Origin: Halomarina litorea
Lineage (GTDB): Archaea > Halobacteriota > Halobacteria > Halobacteriales > Haloarculaceae
Assembly (NCBI RefSeq): GCF_024227715.1
Contig: NZ_CP100448.1
Location: 62,001 to 126,000 of the forward strand
Direction of reading: 5' to 3'
Length of the DNA: 64,000 bases
The translations under genes and the position numbers were made by a program. Below are positions 43,038-51,185 of this stretch, one piece after another; positions within the stretch are counted from its first letter, which is position 1, and the number at the start of each line of letters is the position of its first letter. The notes below the pieces were generated by a model that did not search any database, was not told where the DNA came from, and saw only the letters and a list, made by a program, of their open reading frames with translations.

Positions 43038-43768
43038 CTCGACCCGAAGCCCGCGAGGCGCTCCCGGAGGGTCGCGTCCTCGAACTCGATGTCCGGCGTC
43101 ACGTCGAGCAGTTCCTCGGCCGCGAGCGCCACTGCCGCCGGGAACGTGCCGCCGCCCGTCGCACAGACCGGGGCCGACGCGGGGTCGGTCGTGTCGCTCG
43201 TCGGGACGGCTGCCGTCGCGTCCGCTGGCGGATCGCTCGACCAGTTGAAGAGTGTGCGCGGGTCCGACACGCCGAGGTCCGCGAGTCTGTCACGCTGTCG
43301 GGGGAGGGCGTCGCACCCGCGCTGACTGTCCGGAACGACGAGGACGACGCGGTCGGCGGCGGTCACCGCCGCGACCGACTGGTTGGCGGCGACGGGCGGC
43401 GTGTCCACGAGGACGCGGTCGAACGTCTTCTCGGCTTCCGCTACCAATCGTTCGAACCGCCGGGCGGCGTCGGGGCCCTTTGCGCGGGCGAGTCGCTCGA
43501 AGGGCGCGCGGGCCGGGCAGACCGCGAGGCGGCCAGGACCGGCGTCGAGGTCGACGAGGCCGTCGGCCAGCGGGTCCTCGGAGAGGGCGAGTGCGGTGAT
43601 ATCGGGGTCGATGCGTCGGGGAACGTAGTCGGCGAGGCCCTGCGTGGCGTAGGCGGCGTCGAGCACCGCCACGTCACGCCCGTCACGGACGAGGAGGGCG
43701 GCGAGTTCGAGCGTCAGGCGGGTCGTCCCCGCGCCGCCGACCGCACCGACGAGTGCGCAACTGGACAT
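43034..43768 (-). CDS. ParA-like ATPase homologue with a degenerate P-loop
   Basis: A 244-residue protein of the ParA/MinD fold: VGAVGGAGTTRLTLELAALL, AVLDAAYATQGLADYVP, FDRVLVDTPPVAANQSVAAV and VVLVVPDSQRG follow each other as in the family. The P-loop reads GGAGTT where KGGxGKT is expected, so both signature lysines are missing. It may bind nucleotide weakly or act as a regulatory partner of the canonical ATPase at 40865. Start ATG at 43768. Confidence 0.8.
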   Translation of the reverse strand: MSSCALVGAVGGAGTTRLTLELAALLVRDGRDVAVLDAAYATQGLADYVPRRIDPDITALALSEDPLADGLVDLDAGPGRLAVCPARAPFERLARAKGPDAARRFERLVAEAEKTFDRVLVDTPPVAANQSVAAVTAADRVVLVVPDSQRGCDALPRQRDRLADLGVSDPRTLFNWSSDPPADATAAVPTSDTTDPASAPVCATGGGTFPAAVALAAEELLDVTPDIEFEDATLRERLAGFGSS

Positions 43769-43821
43769 ATCGAAAGTCGTGTCGTTTCCGGATAAAAGGT
43801 GTCGGGTACACTGATTGCGCC

Positions 43822-44037
43822 TCAGAAGTCGGCGTACCGGAGCCAATCGATGGCAGCGAGGACGAACCACCCCATCCAGACGGTGAACACCGCCAGCGCC
43901 GCCCCGTAGCGGACGAGGGGCGACTCCACCGAGAGGGCGATGGCGAGGGCCACCGCCACGAGGAGGAGGGCGGCGAGGTTCCGCCGCCGGTCGCCGAGGG
44001 CCGCGAGGAGGGCGCGCCGGGCCGCCGGGTCGCTCAT
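43822..44037 (-). CDS. 71-residue two-span membrane protein
   Basis: A small protein: a basic N-terminus (ARRALLAALGDRRRNL) followed by two membrane segments (AALLLVAVALAIALSV and YGAALAVFTVWMGWFVLAAI) and a short WLRYADF tail. The positive-inside rule puts the N-terminus in the cytosol. Unknown function; good codon pattern. Confidence 0.65.
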   Translation of the reverse strand: MSDPAARRALLAALGDRRRNLAALLLVAVALAIALSVESPLVRYGAALAVFTVWMGWFVLAAIDWLRYADF

Positions 44038-44079
44038 GCCCCCGGGTTCGCTCCGGGCGACAAAAGGGTCTGTGAGAAC

Positions 44080-44502
44080 TCAGACGTCGTCAGAGATTCG
44101 CTCGGCGATGGCGTCCAGTTCGTCGTCGCTCAGGTCGGGGCGGGGCCACTCGAGGGCGTGGAGGGGGCCGACGCCGTCGCCGTCGAACCGGGGGACGACG
44201 TGGAGGTGCGCGTGGGGCACCTCCTGTCCCGCCGCCCGCCCGTTGTTCATCCCGAGGGAGGTGGCGTCGGCGTCGACGGCGGACTCCACGACGGACGTGA
44301 GGCGACCCGCCGTCGCGAACACCGCGTCGCGCGTCTCGTCGGGCATCTCCCCGACTACCTCGTGGTGCTCTCTCGGGACGACGAGGGTGTGGCCCTCGGC
44401 GAGGGGGTTCGCGTCGAGGAAGGCGAGCACTCGGTCGTCTTCGTACACGGTCCGACTCGGCAGGTCGCCGTCGGCGATGCGACAGAACACGCAGTCGGTC
44501 AT
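44080..44502 (-). CDS. HIT family hydrolase
   Basis: A 140-residue histidine-triad protein. It opens with CVFCRIADGDLPSRTVYED, and the catalytic triad motif HAHLHVV lies near residues 96-102. The family hydrolyses adenosine phosphoramidates or dinucleoside polyphosphates. It is compact and cytosolic. It is divergent from a GalT-like gene, itself a distant HIT relative, 96 nt away. Confidence 0.93.
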   Translation of the reverse strand: MTDCVFCRIADGDLPSRTVYEDDRVLAFLDANPLAEGHTLVVPREHHEVVGEMPDETRDAVFATAGRLTSVVESAVDADATSLGMNNGRAAGQEVPHAHLHVVPRFDGDGVGPLHALEWPRPDLSDDELDAIAERISDDV

Positions 44503-44598
44503 GGGCGGGTGAACTCGCGGGCGGCGCAAAAGCGTGCTGGAGGTCGGGGGAGTCGCAGACAGACTTTTCGCCCGACGAACGGTACGTGTCACCACACC

Positions 44599-45600
44599 AT
44601 GGCTATCGAGTTCACCCGCGAGGTCCAGCGCGCGTCGTTCTACAGCCCACTGGAGGACTTCGAGCACGTCGACGCGGAGGTGGAGGTGCGCGAGGACCCC
44701 CTGACGGGCCGCCAGTCGCGAATCGCCCCCGGGAGCTTCCTCGCGCCCGACTCCTACGACATCGAGGAGGTGGTCGGCGACAGCGAGGGCTGTTTCTTCT
44801 GTCCCGACTCGGTCGAGGAGGTGACGCCGACGTACGACGACTTCGTCGGCGAGGACCGGGGGTCGGAGGGCGAGGCCACCTCGTTCCCGAACCTCAACCC
44901 CTACGGCGCGTACTCGAACGTCGTCGCTCTCACGGAGGACCACTTCCGGCCCATCGACGAGTTCGAGCCCGCGATATTCGAGGACGGCATCCGCCTCGCC
45001 CTGCGGTACGTCGCGGCGGTCCGGGACCACGACGAGCGTGCGCGATTCGCCTCGGTGAACATGAACTTCCTCCGGCCGGCGGGCAGCAGCATCGTCCACC
45101 CCCACCTCCAGACGCTCGTGGACGACCGGGCGACGAACCACCAGCGGACGCTCCTCGAAGCGAGCCGCGAGTACCACGACGAACACGACAGTTCCTACTG
45201 GGCGGACCTCCGGGGGAGGGAAGAAGACGGCGAGCGACACGTCGCGGACACGGGCGACGTGCGGTGGCTGGCCCCGTTCGCGCCCAAGCACCACCGCCAC
45301 CTCGTCGGCGTGGCGGGCGAGCACGGGTTCCCCGACCCGGAGGGGGACCTGCCCGCGGACCTCGGGGCGGGACTGGTGCCCGTCCTGCAGAGCTACGCCG
45401 CCGCCGGGCTGAACAGCTTCAACGTCGCACTCTACCTCGCCGACGACCCCACGATGCCGCCGGTTCTCGATATCGTCGCCCGGTCGGTGTTCGACGAGTA
45501 CTACTGGAGCGACTCGCCCTTTTTCACCGTCCTGCACGACGAGGGCGTGGTTGACGTGGCTCCCGAGACGTACGCGGCGGAGGCGCGAGAGCAGTTCTGA
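44599..45600 (+). CDS. galactose-1-phosphate uridylyltransferase-like protein
   Basis: A 333-residue GalT-type nucleotidyltransferase. RIAPGSFLAP and CFFCPDSVEE with a C-x2-C pair near residues 67-70 open the fold. FPNLNPYGAYSNVVALTEDH and the active-site IVHPHLQTLVDD (HPH, with the uridylylated His) follow. WLAPFAPKHHRHLVGV gives the late metal-site histidines. GalT proper has HPHxQ; here HPHLQ fits. The true sugar phosphate is not known. Confidence 0.86.
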   Translation: MAIEFTREVQRASFYSPLEDFEHVDAEVEVREDPLTGRQSRIAPGSFLAPDSYDIEEVVGDSEGCFFCPDSVEEVTPTYDDFVGEDRGSEGEATSFPNLNPYGAYSNVVALTEDHFRPIDEFEPAIFEDGIRLALRYVAAVRDHDERARFASVNMNFLRPAGSSIVHPHLQTLVDDRATNHQRTLLEASREYHDEHDSSYWADLRGREEDGERHVADTGDVRWLAPFAPKHHRHLVGVAGEHGFPDPEGDLPADLGAGLVPVLQSYAAAGLNSFNVALYLADDPTMPPVLDIVARSVFDEYYWSDSPFFTVLHDEGVVDVAPETYAAEAREQF

Positions 45601-45687
45601 TTGCGAGGGGAAGCCGGGGGTAGCGCTAAACCCCTCGGGTGGTAAGGCCTCGCACATGGACGAGCACTCACACCGTGGAGGCGGGCG

Positions 45688-46125
45688 ATGAGAGTCACCC
45701 TGTTCGGGTCGCCGTTCGACCTCGACGAGTCGGTACTGGGGGACGACCCGGCGACGGTCGAACGCCAGTTGCGCGAGTACGAGGCCGGCGAGCGCCGGAG
45801 GTTCGACCTCGACGTCGCGTACCCCGAGTCGTTCACCGGGCGAGTGATGGAAGCCATGGCGGCCATTCCCTACGGCGAGACGCGCACCTACGGCGACCTC
45901 GCGCGCGAACTGGACACCGCGCCCGTCGCCGTCGGGGGCGGATGCGGGCGAAACCCGGTCCCCGTCGTCGTCCCGTGTCACCGCGTCGTCGCCAGCGACG
46001 GGAGCCTGCGGGGGTACTCCGCGCCGGGCGGTCTCAGCGTGAAACGCCATCTGCTGGACCACGAGTCGGCGGTGGCGGGGACGGACGGGAGCGCGCAGAC
46101 CACGCTCGACGGGGTGGTCCAGTGA
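45688..46125 (+). CDS. ogt: methylated-DNA-protein-cysteine methyltransferase
   Basis: A 145-residue suicide repair protein that removes alkyl groups from O6 of guanine. The acceptor site is VVVPCHRVVAS with Cys97. IPYGETRTYGDLAREL and GCGRNP (in place of the usual NP-helix region) support the family. The N-terminal half of longer Ada-type proteins is short here. The next gene's GTG overlaps its stop by 4 nt. Confidence 0.92.
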   Translation: MRVTLFGSPFDLDESVLGDDPATVERQLREYEAGERRRFDLDVAYPESFTGRVMEAMAAIPYGETRTYGDLARELDTAPVAVGGGCGRNPVPVVVPCHRVVASDGSLRGYSAPGGLSVKRHLLDHESAVAGTDGSAQTTLDGVVQ

Positions 46126-47018
46126 GCGCCGAGGACGCTCCGAGCGAGGACCTCGGGATGGAGACCGGCGAGGACGCCGAACCGGACCCGCGCTTCGCCG
46201 CCGCGACGGACTGCCACGTCCACCTGATGCCCGACCGCCTCATGGCGGCCATCCGCGAGGCGCTAACCGACGAGGGCGGGTGGGCGTTCCCCCATCCGAC
46301 GGCGCAGGCCGAGATGGAGCGTGCGCTCCGGGCGCACGGCGTCGAACGCTACGTCGCGCTCCCGTACGCCCACAAGCCGGGGATGGCCCGCGAGTTGAAC
46401 GAGTGGGTCGTAGAGCGGGCGGAGACGTCGGAGATGGCCGTCCCGTTCGCCACCGTCCACGGCGACGACGACGTGGGCGAGGTCGTGCGGGAGGCCTTCG
46501 AGGCGGGCGCTCGCGGCCTGAAGTTCCAGTGTCCCGTCCAGCGCTGTGGCCCGGCGGACCCCCGCCTCGACCCCGCCTTCGAACTCGCCGCCGAGTACGA
46601 CCGTCCGATTCTCTTTCACGCCGGCACCGCGCCGATGTTCCGGGACAGCCCCCACGTCGGGGCCGACCAGTTCGAGCAGTTCCTCCAGTCGTACCCCGAC
46701 GTCCGGGCCGCCTCGGCCCACCTCGGGGCCTACGAGGTCGAGGCGTTCTGTGCGCTCGCCCGCGACCACGACAACGCCTTCCTCGACACCTGCTTCACCA
46801 TGTCGAGCGCGGTCGGCGAGTCGATGGACTTCGACCCCGACGACGTGCCCGACAGCGTCTTCGAGGACCTCTCTCACTCCATCATGTACGGGTCGGACTA
46901 CCCGAACATCCCCCACTCCTACCGCTCGGAGCGCGAGAACCTGCTGGGGCGCGACCTCCCCGAGTCGGTGTACGACGACCTCTTTCGAGAGACCGCAGAG
47001 CGGTTCCTCTACGGCTAG
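46122..47018 (+). CDS. amidohydrolase family protein
   Basis: A 298-residue TIM-barrel metal hydrolase/decarboxylase of the amidohydrolase-2 type. Metal ligands appear in TDCHVHLMPD (H-x-H), LFHAGTAPMF (His), SAHLGAYEVEAF (His) and MYGSDYPNIPHSY (Asp). The family includes aromatic decarboxylases and lactonases; the substrate is unknown. It starts at GTG overlapping ogt, so it is probably expressed with it. Confidence 0.87.
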   Translation: MSAEDAPSEDLGMETGEDAEPDPRFAAATDCHVHLMPDRLMAAIREALTDEGGWAFPHPTAQAEMERALRAHGVERYVALPYAHKPGMARELNEWVVERAETSEMAVPFATVHGDDDVGEVVREAFEAGARGLKFQCPVQRCGPADPRLDPAFELAAEYDRPILFHAGTAPMFRDSPHVGADQFEQFLQSYPDVRAASAHLGAYEVEAFCALARDHDNAFLDTCFTMSSAVGESMDFDPDDVPDSVFEDLSHSIMYGSDYPNIPHSYRSERENLLGRDLPESVYDDLFRETAERFLYG

Positions 47019-47078
47019 TACCGGACGCGGTGTGTGTCAACACGCACCTATTTACCCCGCCCGCCGAACCACGTTCGT

Positions 47079-48398
47079 ATGTCGCCCTCCCGGTGGATTC
47101 GGTCTCGGTCGCGCTGGCGGTGGGTCCTGTGGGCCGCACTCGCGGGCGGGTTCCTGCTGGTCAACTTCCACCGCGTCTCCTCGGCCGTCCTCGCGGACGA
47201 CCTGACCCGCGCGTTCGACACGACGGGCACCGAACTCGGCTTGCTCCACTCCTCCTTCTTCTACATCTACGCCGCCCTCCAGTTGCCCGCGGGCCTGCTC
47301 GTCGACCGGGCGGGCGTCCGCCGGGTGGCCGCCGCCGGCCTCGCCATCATGAGCGTTGGCGTCGTCGGGTTCGCGCTGGCGGACTCCCTGCTCGCGGGCT
47401 TCCTCGCCCGGGCGCTCGTCGGACTCGGCGGGAGCGTCCTCTACATCGCCACGCTCCGCTTCTGTGCGAACTGGTTCCGCCGCGACGAGTTCGCCACCAT
47501 GACGGGGTGGACCGTCGCCGCGGCGGGATTGGGTGGGGTGCTCGCGACGACGCCGCTCGCACTCGCCGTCGTCGCGGTGGGGTGGCGGGGGACGCTCCTC
47601 GCCACGGCCGTCGGCGGCGGGTCGCTCGCGGGCGTCATCTACCTCCTCGTCCGCGACCGGCCCCGCGACGGCGGGTTCGACCCCGTCGAGGGGGCGGACC
47701 CGCCGGAACGACGGGCCGACCTCGCCACCGTCGCGGCCAACACTCGGCGCGTCCTCCGGGAGCGCGAGACGTGGCTGCTCGGCGTCATGCTCTTTTTCGT
47801 CATCGGGACGAACTTCACCGTCCTCGGCCTCTGGGGGGTGCCCTACATCGCCCACGTCTACGACGTGTCGGTGGCGCGCGCCTCGACGTACGTCCTGCTG
47901 GGAAACGTCGGGTTGCTCGTCGGCCCGCCCGTGATGGGCACCCTCTCCGACCGCCTCGGACGGCGGACGGACATCATCCTCGCCTCGACGGTGGCGTTCA
48001 CGCTCGCCTACGGCACCGTCTTCGCTGTCGTCACCCCGCCGTTGCCGGTGTTCGGCGCGCTGCTCTTCCTCGCGCTGTTCACCAACGGCGGGACCCTGCT
48101 GGCGTACACCGTCGCCAAGGAGCGCCACGCGAACAGCGCCTCGGGCACCGTCACGGGCACCATCAACAGCATCGGCTACTTCGGGGCGGCGGTGTTCCCG
48201 GCGCTGATGGGCGTTGCCCTCGACACGTACTGGACCGGCACGACCATCGACGGCGCGCGGGTGTACACCGCGACGGGCTACCGGGTCGCCTTCGGCATCG
48301 CCACCGCTGCGGGGTGCGTCGCCGTCTGCTGTGCCGCGTGGCTCCACCTCAGACTCGACGGCGCGCCGAGCGAGCGGGCGGCGACGGCGGACGACTGA
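47079..48398 (+). CDS. MFS transporter
   Basis: A 439-residue major facilitator with 12 predicted membrane helices. The MFS A motif follows helix 2 (LQLPAGLLVDRAGVRRVAAA), and a second copy follows helix 8 (GPPVMGTLSDRLGRRTDIIL). The N-terminus FHRVSSAVLADDL resembles oxalate/formate and nitrate-type antiporters. Substrate not deducible. ATG at 47079; a CTATTTA element 30 nt upstream may be the TATA box. Confidence 0.9.
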   Translation: MSPSRWIRSRSRWRWVLWAALAGGFLLVNFHRVSSAVLADDLTRAFDTTGTELGLLHSSFFYIYAALQLPAGLLVDRAGVRRVAAAGLAIMSVGVVGFALADSLLAGFLARALVGLGGSVLYIATLRFCANWFRRDEFATMTGWTVAAAGLGGVLATTPLALAVVAVGWRGTLLATAVGGGSLAGVIYLLVRDRPRDGGFDPVEGADPPERRADLATVAANTRRVLRERETWLLGVMLFFVIGTNFTVLGLWGVPYIAHVYDVSVARASTYVLLGNVGLLVGPPVMGTLSDRLGRRTDIILASTVAFTLAYGTVFAVVTPPLPVFGALLFLALFTNGGTLLAYTVAKERHANSASGTVTGTINSIGYFGAAVFPALMGVALDTYWTGTTIDGARVYTATGYRVAFGIATAAGCVAVCCAAWLHLRLDGAPSERAATADD

Positions 48399-48410
48399 GC
48401 GGCCTCGGGC

Positions 48411-49070
48411 CTACCCGTCGCCCGCCGACGGTCGGAGCGCGTTCCGGTTGAGCGTCGCCTGCGCCCGCCGGATGCGCTCGGAGGCCGCCTGGTGGGAGAT
48501 GCCGACCTCGTCTGCGAGCGTCGCGAGTTCGACCTTGCGGGGGACGTCGAAGTAGCCGCGCTCGGTCGCCAGCGACAGTATGTGGTGTTGCTTCTCGCTC
48601 AACCCGAAGTCGGGGGTGGCGTCCGGGCCGTAGCGCTCCTCGTAGATGCGGAACACCTCGTAGTCGATGTCGTGGTCGTCGCAGAACTCGCGATACCGCC
48701 CGAAGGCGGCGCGGTCCGGGAACGCCACGCGGAACACCCAGCCGTCCTTCGTACCCGTGATTCGCTGGACGATGGTCGCCTCCTCGACGAGCACGGGCCA
48801 CGTGCTGCGTTCGAGGCCATCGCCGTGCCAGTCCATCCGGTAGAGCCGGCGGGTGCCGGTGTCGGCCACGGGAGCCACGTTCGTGACCGTCGTGTCCTCG
48901 TCGAGCGCCCGCTCCAGCGCCTCGAAGTCGTCGGCCTCGGCCCAGAGGAGCGTCCTGACGCCGCGGTCCGGCGTCTGGTTGGACTGCTCCCAGTCCAGTC
49001 GGACCCCCGGGACGCTCGTCAGCGTCCTCTCGAGGACCGGGTGGTGGAGTCGGAATTCGACGATGAGCAT
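48411..49070 (-). CDS. HTH_10 (Bat-type) regulator, possible regulator of the haloacid locus
   Basis: A 219-residue HTH_10 protein. The sensor half reads MLIVEFRLHHPVLERTLTSV and TGTRRLYRMDWHGDGLERST. The DNA-binding part reads FGLSEKQHHILSLATERGYF, then TLADEVGISHQAASERIRRA. It lies 67 nt downstream of the DehI gene on the same strand, so it may be the last gene of that transcript and its regulator; this is an inference from position. Start ATG at 49070. Confidence 0.9.
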   Translation of the reverse strand: MLIVEFRLHHPVLERTLTSVPGVRLDWEQSNQTPDRGVRTLLWAEADDFEALERALDEDTTVTNVAPVADTGTRRLYRMDWHGDGLERSTWPVLVEEATIVQRITGTKDGWVFRVAFPDRAAFGRYREFCDDHDIDYEVFRIYEERYGPDATPDFGLSEKQHHILSLATERGYFDVPRKVELATLADEVGISHQAASERIRRAQATLNRNALRPSAGDG

Positions 49071-49137
49071 CGACCGTACTCGCGGATGGTCGGCACTCAG
49101 CCCGCTGGCTGCGCGTGCAAGCCGTTTACTAGAGCCG

Positions 49138-50007
49138 TCAGCCGAGCGACCGCTCGCCGGCCGCGTCGACCGACGCCGCGAACACCGGGAGCGCCGGGAG
49201 GACCGTCTCGACCGCACCCGTGTTGAACTGGTGGAAGAGGCCCTGTACGTCGCCGATGGCGTCGTCTTCCATCCCGATTCCTCGGAGGTCCTCGGGTGCG
49301 AGGCGGGGGCGGTAGGGCGCGCCGGCGACGAACTCGTCGACGAGGTCCGACGTGCGCTCGCAGGCGCGGTCGAACCCGGCGCCCTCGAGTGTCGGTTCGA
49401 CGTCGGCCCACAGCGTCTCGAAGAACGCCGGCCACTGAGCGAGACAGCGGTAGATGGAGGGGAGGTCCCCGCCGAGGCCGTGGAACTCGCGGACCGCCTC
49501 CACAGTGGAGTCGAGGGACTCGGGGGCCGAGTCGACCATCGTCGGCGGCCGTCCCCGGTCGGCGTCCAGCCAGTCCGGGAAGGGGGCCGTCGTCGCCCGT
49601 TCGTCCAGCGGCGAGTCGCCCACCGGGTCGCCCTGCAGGGCCCGGTCCATCGTCCCGAACAGCACCGCGAGGCGGGGGGCGACCACGTCGAACGTCGCCA
49701 GTTGCCCGCGCGCTTCGGCGAACTCGGCGGGCGAGAGACCGGTCTCGGCCCGACGGTACGCGGGGGCGTCGTCGAGTTCCGAGAGGACGGCGTCCCGGTA
49801 GCGCACGGAGAACCGGGCGAACCCCCGGGTGTCGAACAGCGGCTTCACCTGCCCCCACGCGTAGCGCGTGAACTCCGGGTCGTTCGCCATCACGGTCCGG
49901 AATATCCAGTTGACGATGGGCGCGCGGAAGGTCCGCTTCACGTCGTCGTAGACGCCGCGTCGCCACCCGGTCGCCTCGTGTTCGTACAGTTGCTTCGAGG
50001 TGTCCAT
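49138..50007 (-). CDS. DehI-type 2-haloacid dehalogenase homologue
   Basis: A 289-residue all-helical protein of the group I (DehI) dehalogenases, which remove halide from both D- and L-2-haloacids without a covalent intermediate. FRAPIVNWIFRTVMANDPEF, AWGQVKPLFDTRGFARFSV and RYRDAVLSEL form the first repeat. LPSIYRCLAQWPAFFETLWA, with DLVDEFVAGAPYRP, forms the second pseudo-repeat, as expected for the family. I could not map the catalytic Asp safely. It is followed by an HTH_10 gene and preceded by a HAD-type dehalogenase homologue. Confidence 0.85.
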   Translation of the reverse strand: MDTSKQLYEHEATGWRRGVYDDVKRTFRAPIVNWIFRTVMANDPEFTRYAWGQVKPLFDTRGFARFSVRYRDAVLSELDDAPAYRRAETGLSPAEFAEARGQLATFDVVAPRLAVLFGTMDRALQGDPVGDSPLDERATTAPFPDWLDADRGRPPTMVDSAPESLDSTVEAVREFHGLGGDLPSIYRCLAQWPAFFETLWADVEPTLEGAGFDRACERTSDLVDEFVAGAPYRPRLAPEDLRGIGMEDDAIGDVQGLFHQFNTGAVETVLPALPVFAASVDAAGERSLG

Positions 50008-50076
50008 GCCGGGGGTTCTCGTGGACAGGGGGTATGCGTTGCCCCCACGCACAGGCAAGGTCGCGCCGACGCCCGT

Positions 50077-50763
50077 TCAGGCGTCGAGTTCGTCCGCCAG
50101 GTCGTGGAAGGAGTCGATGGTGACGTCCGGGTCGCGCCCGGCGAACGACTCCCACGGGCCGTCCCCCCGGTTGAGCCACGCGCCCTGCATCCCCGCGTTC
50201 ATCGCCCCGAGGACGTCGAAGGCGGGGCCGGCGACGTGGACCATCCGGTCGATTGGCGTCCCGGTCCGGGCCGCGGCGTGGCGGTAGATGTCGACGTGGG
50301 GCTTGAACGTCCGAATCTCGTCGGCCGAGATGGTATCGGAGAGCAGGTCCCCGATGTCGGCGTGTTCGACCATCGACTCGAGCATCTCCGGGTTGCCGTT
50401 CGAGACGACGTACACGTCGCGGCCCGTCTCGCGGATGCGCTCGATACCGTCGCGCACGTCCGGGAACACGTCGAGTTCGTGGTAGATTTCGAGTATCGCG
50501 TCGCGTTCCGCGGGGTCGAGTGCGACGCCGTGGACGTCCAGCGCGTACTGGAGGGCGTCGCGGTTCATCTCGTAGAACGGCTGGTAGAACCCGACGAAGT
50601 TCCCGACCATCGTGTACATCAGCGAGCGCGTCCGCCAGAGCTTCGAGACGGGTTCCGGGTCCTCGACGGCGTCCGCGAGCGCCCGTTCGGCCGCGTTCGG
50701 GTCGACGAGCGTTCCGTAGGAGTCGACGGTCACCGTCTCCACCCGGCCGGCATCGAGTGTCAT
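50077..50763 (-). CDS. HAD-type 2-haloacid dehalogenase homologue
   Basis: A 228-residue HAD hydrolase closest to type II L-2-haloacid dehalogenases. Compared by position with L-DEX: nucleophile Asp14, Thr18, Arg44, Ser121, Lys154, Tyr160 and Asp183 are all present at the expected +3/+4 offset. The residues at the L-DEX Ser175 and Asn177 positions are Ala178 and Pro180 (HVAGPAFDVLGA). It may therefore prefer another substrate, such as a phosphate or a different haloacid. Its leaderless promoter is shared back-to-back with the symporter genes. Confidence 0.85.
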   Translation of the reverse strand: MTLDAGRVETVTVDSYGTLVDPNAAERALADAVEDPEPVSKLWRTRSLMYTMVGNFVGFYQPFYEMNRDALQYALDVHGVALDPAERDAILEIYHELDVFPDVRDGIERIRETGRDVYVVSNGNPEMLESMVEHADIGDLLSDTISADEIRTFKPHVDIYRHAAARTGTPIDRMVHVAGPAFDVLGAMNAGMQGAWLNRGDGPWESFAGRDPDVTIDSFHDLADELDA

Positions 50764-50784
50764 GACAGAGGGTATCGATGAGCG

Positions 50785-50857
50785 TTGTATAAGCGTTCCC
50801 CGTCGTGTGAGCTGACCGTCCAGTCACCGAAACCGCACGTTACCCAACGATTATTAG
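50785..50857. promoter_or_regulatory. divergent promoter of the dehalogenase and symporter genes
   Basis: On the minus strand CTTATACAA (50785-50793) lies about 26 nt before the dehalogenase ATG (50763). On the plus strand GATTATTAG (50849-50857) lies about 30 nt before the DUF3311-like ATG (50883). Both distances fit leaderless haloarchaeal promoters. The 119-nt gap thus holds two back-to-back promoters, suggesting shared control. Confidence 0.6.
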
Positions 50858-50882
50858 GGTAGGTTCGAACGGCACACGTAGT

Positions 50883-51182
50883 ATGCAAACACATGTCAAG
50901 GAAGCAGCCAGCACTGGCATGGCGTTCGTGACCATCGCCGCGTCGGTCCACGCCGGCATCTGGTTCAGTCTGTTCGGCGTCCCCGACGTGACGGTGCTCA
51001 ACTGGCCGTTCCACTACTTCTGGTTCGTCGTCGGCTCAGTTGTGTCCTTGCTCGTGATATTTTGGGTGTACGACCGGTACGCGACGACGCTCGCCGCCGA
51101 GAAGGCCGAGATGCACACTCGACACGAGCGGGCGGCGAGGAGTGACCGGGAGACGCCCGCCGCCGGCGGGGGGGAGGACTGA
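50883..51182 (+). CDS. DUF3311-like small membrane protein, symporter partner
   Basis: A 99-residue protein with two membrane segments (TGMAFVTIAASVHAGIWFSL and HYFWFVVGSVVSLLVIFWVY) and the conserved loop GVPDVTVLNWPFHYFWF. A charged tail ends it. Such small proteins are typically encoded just before SSS-family symporters and are thought to help their assembly or function. The symporter gene begins 3 nt after its stop. Confidence 0.82.
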   Translation: MQTHVKEAASTGMAFVTIAASVHAGIWFSLFGVPDVTVLNWPFHYFWFVVGSVVSLLVIFWVYDRYATTLAAEKAEMHTRHERAARSDRETPAAGGGED

Positions 51183-51185
51183 GCC

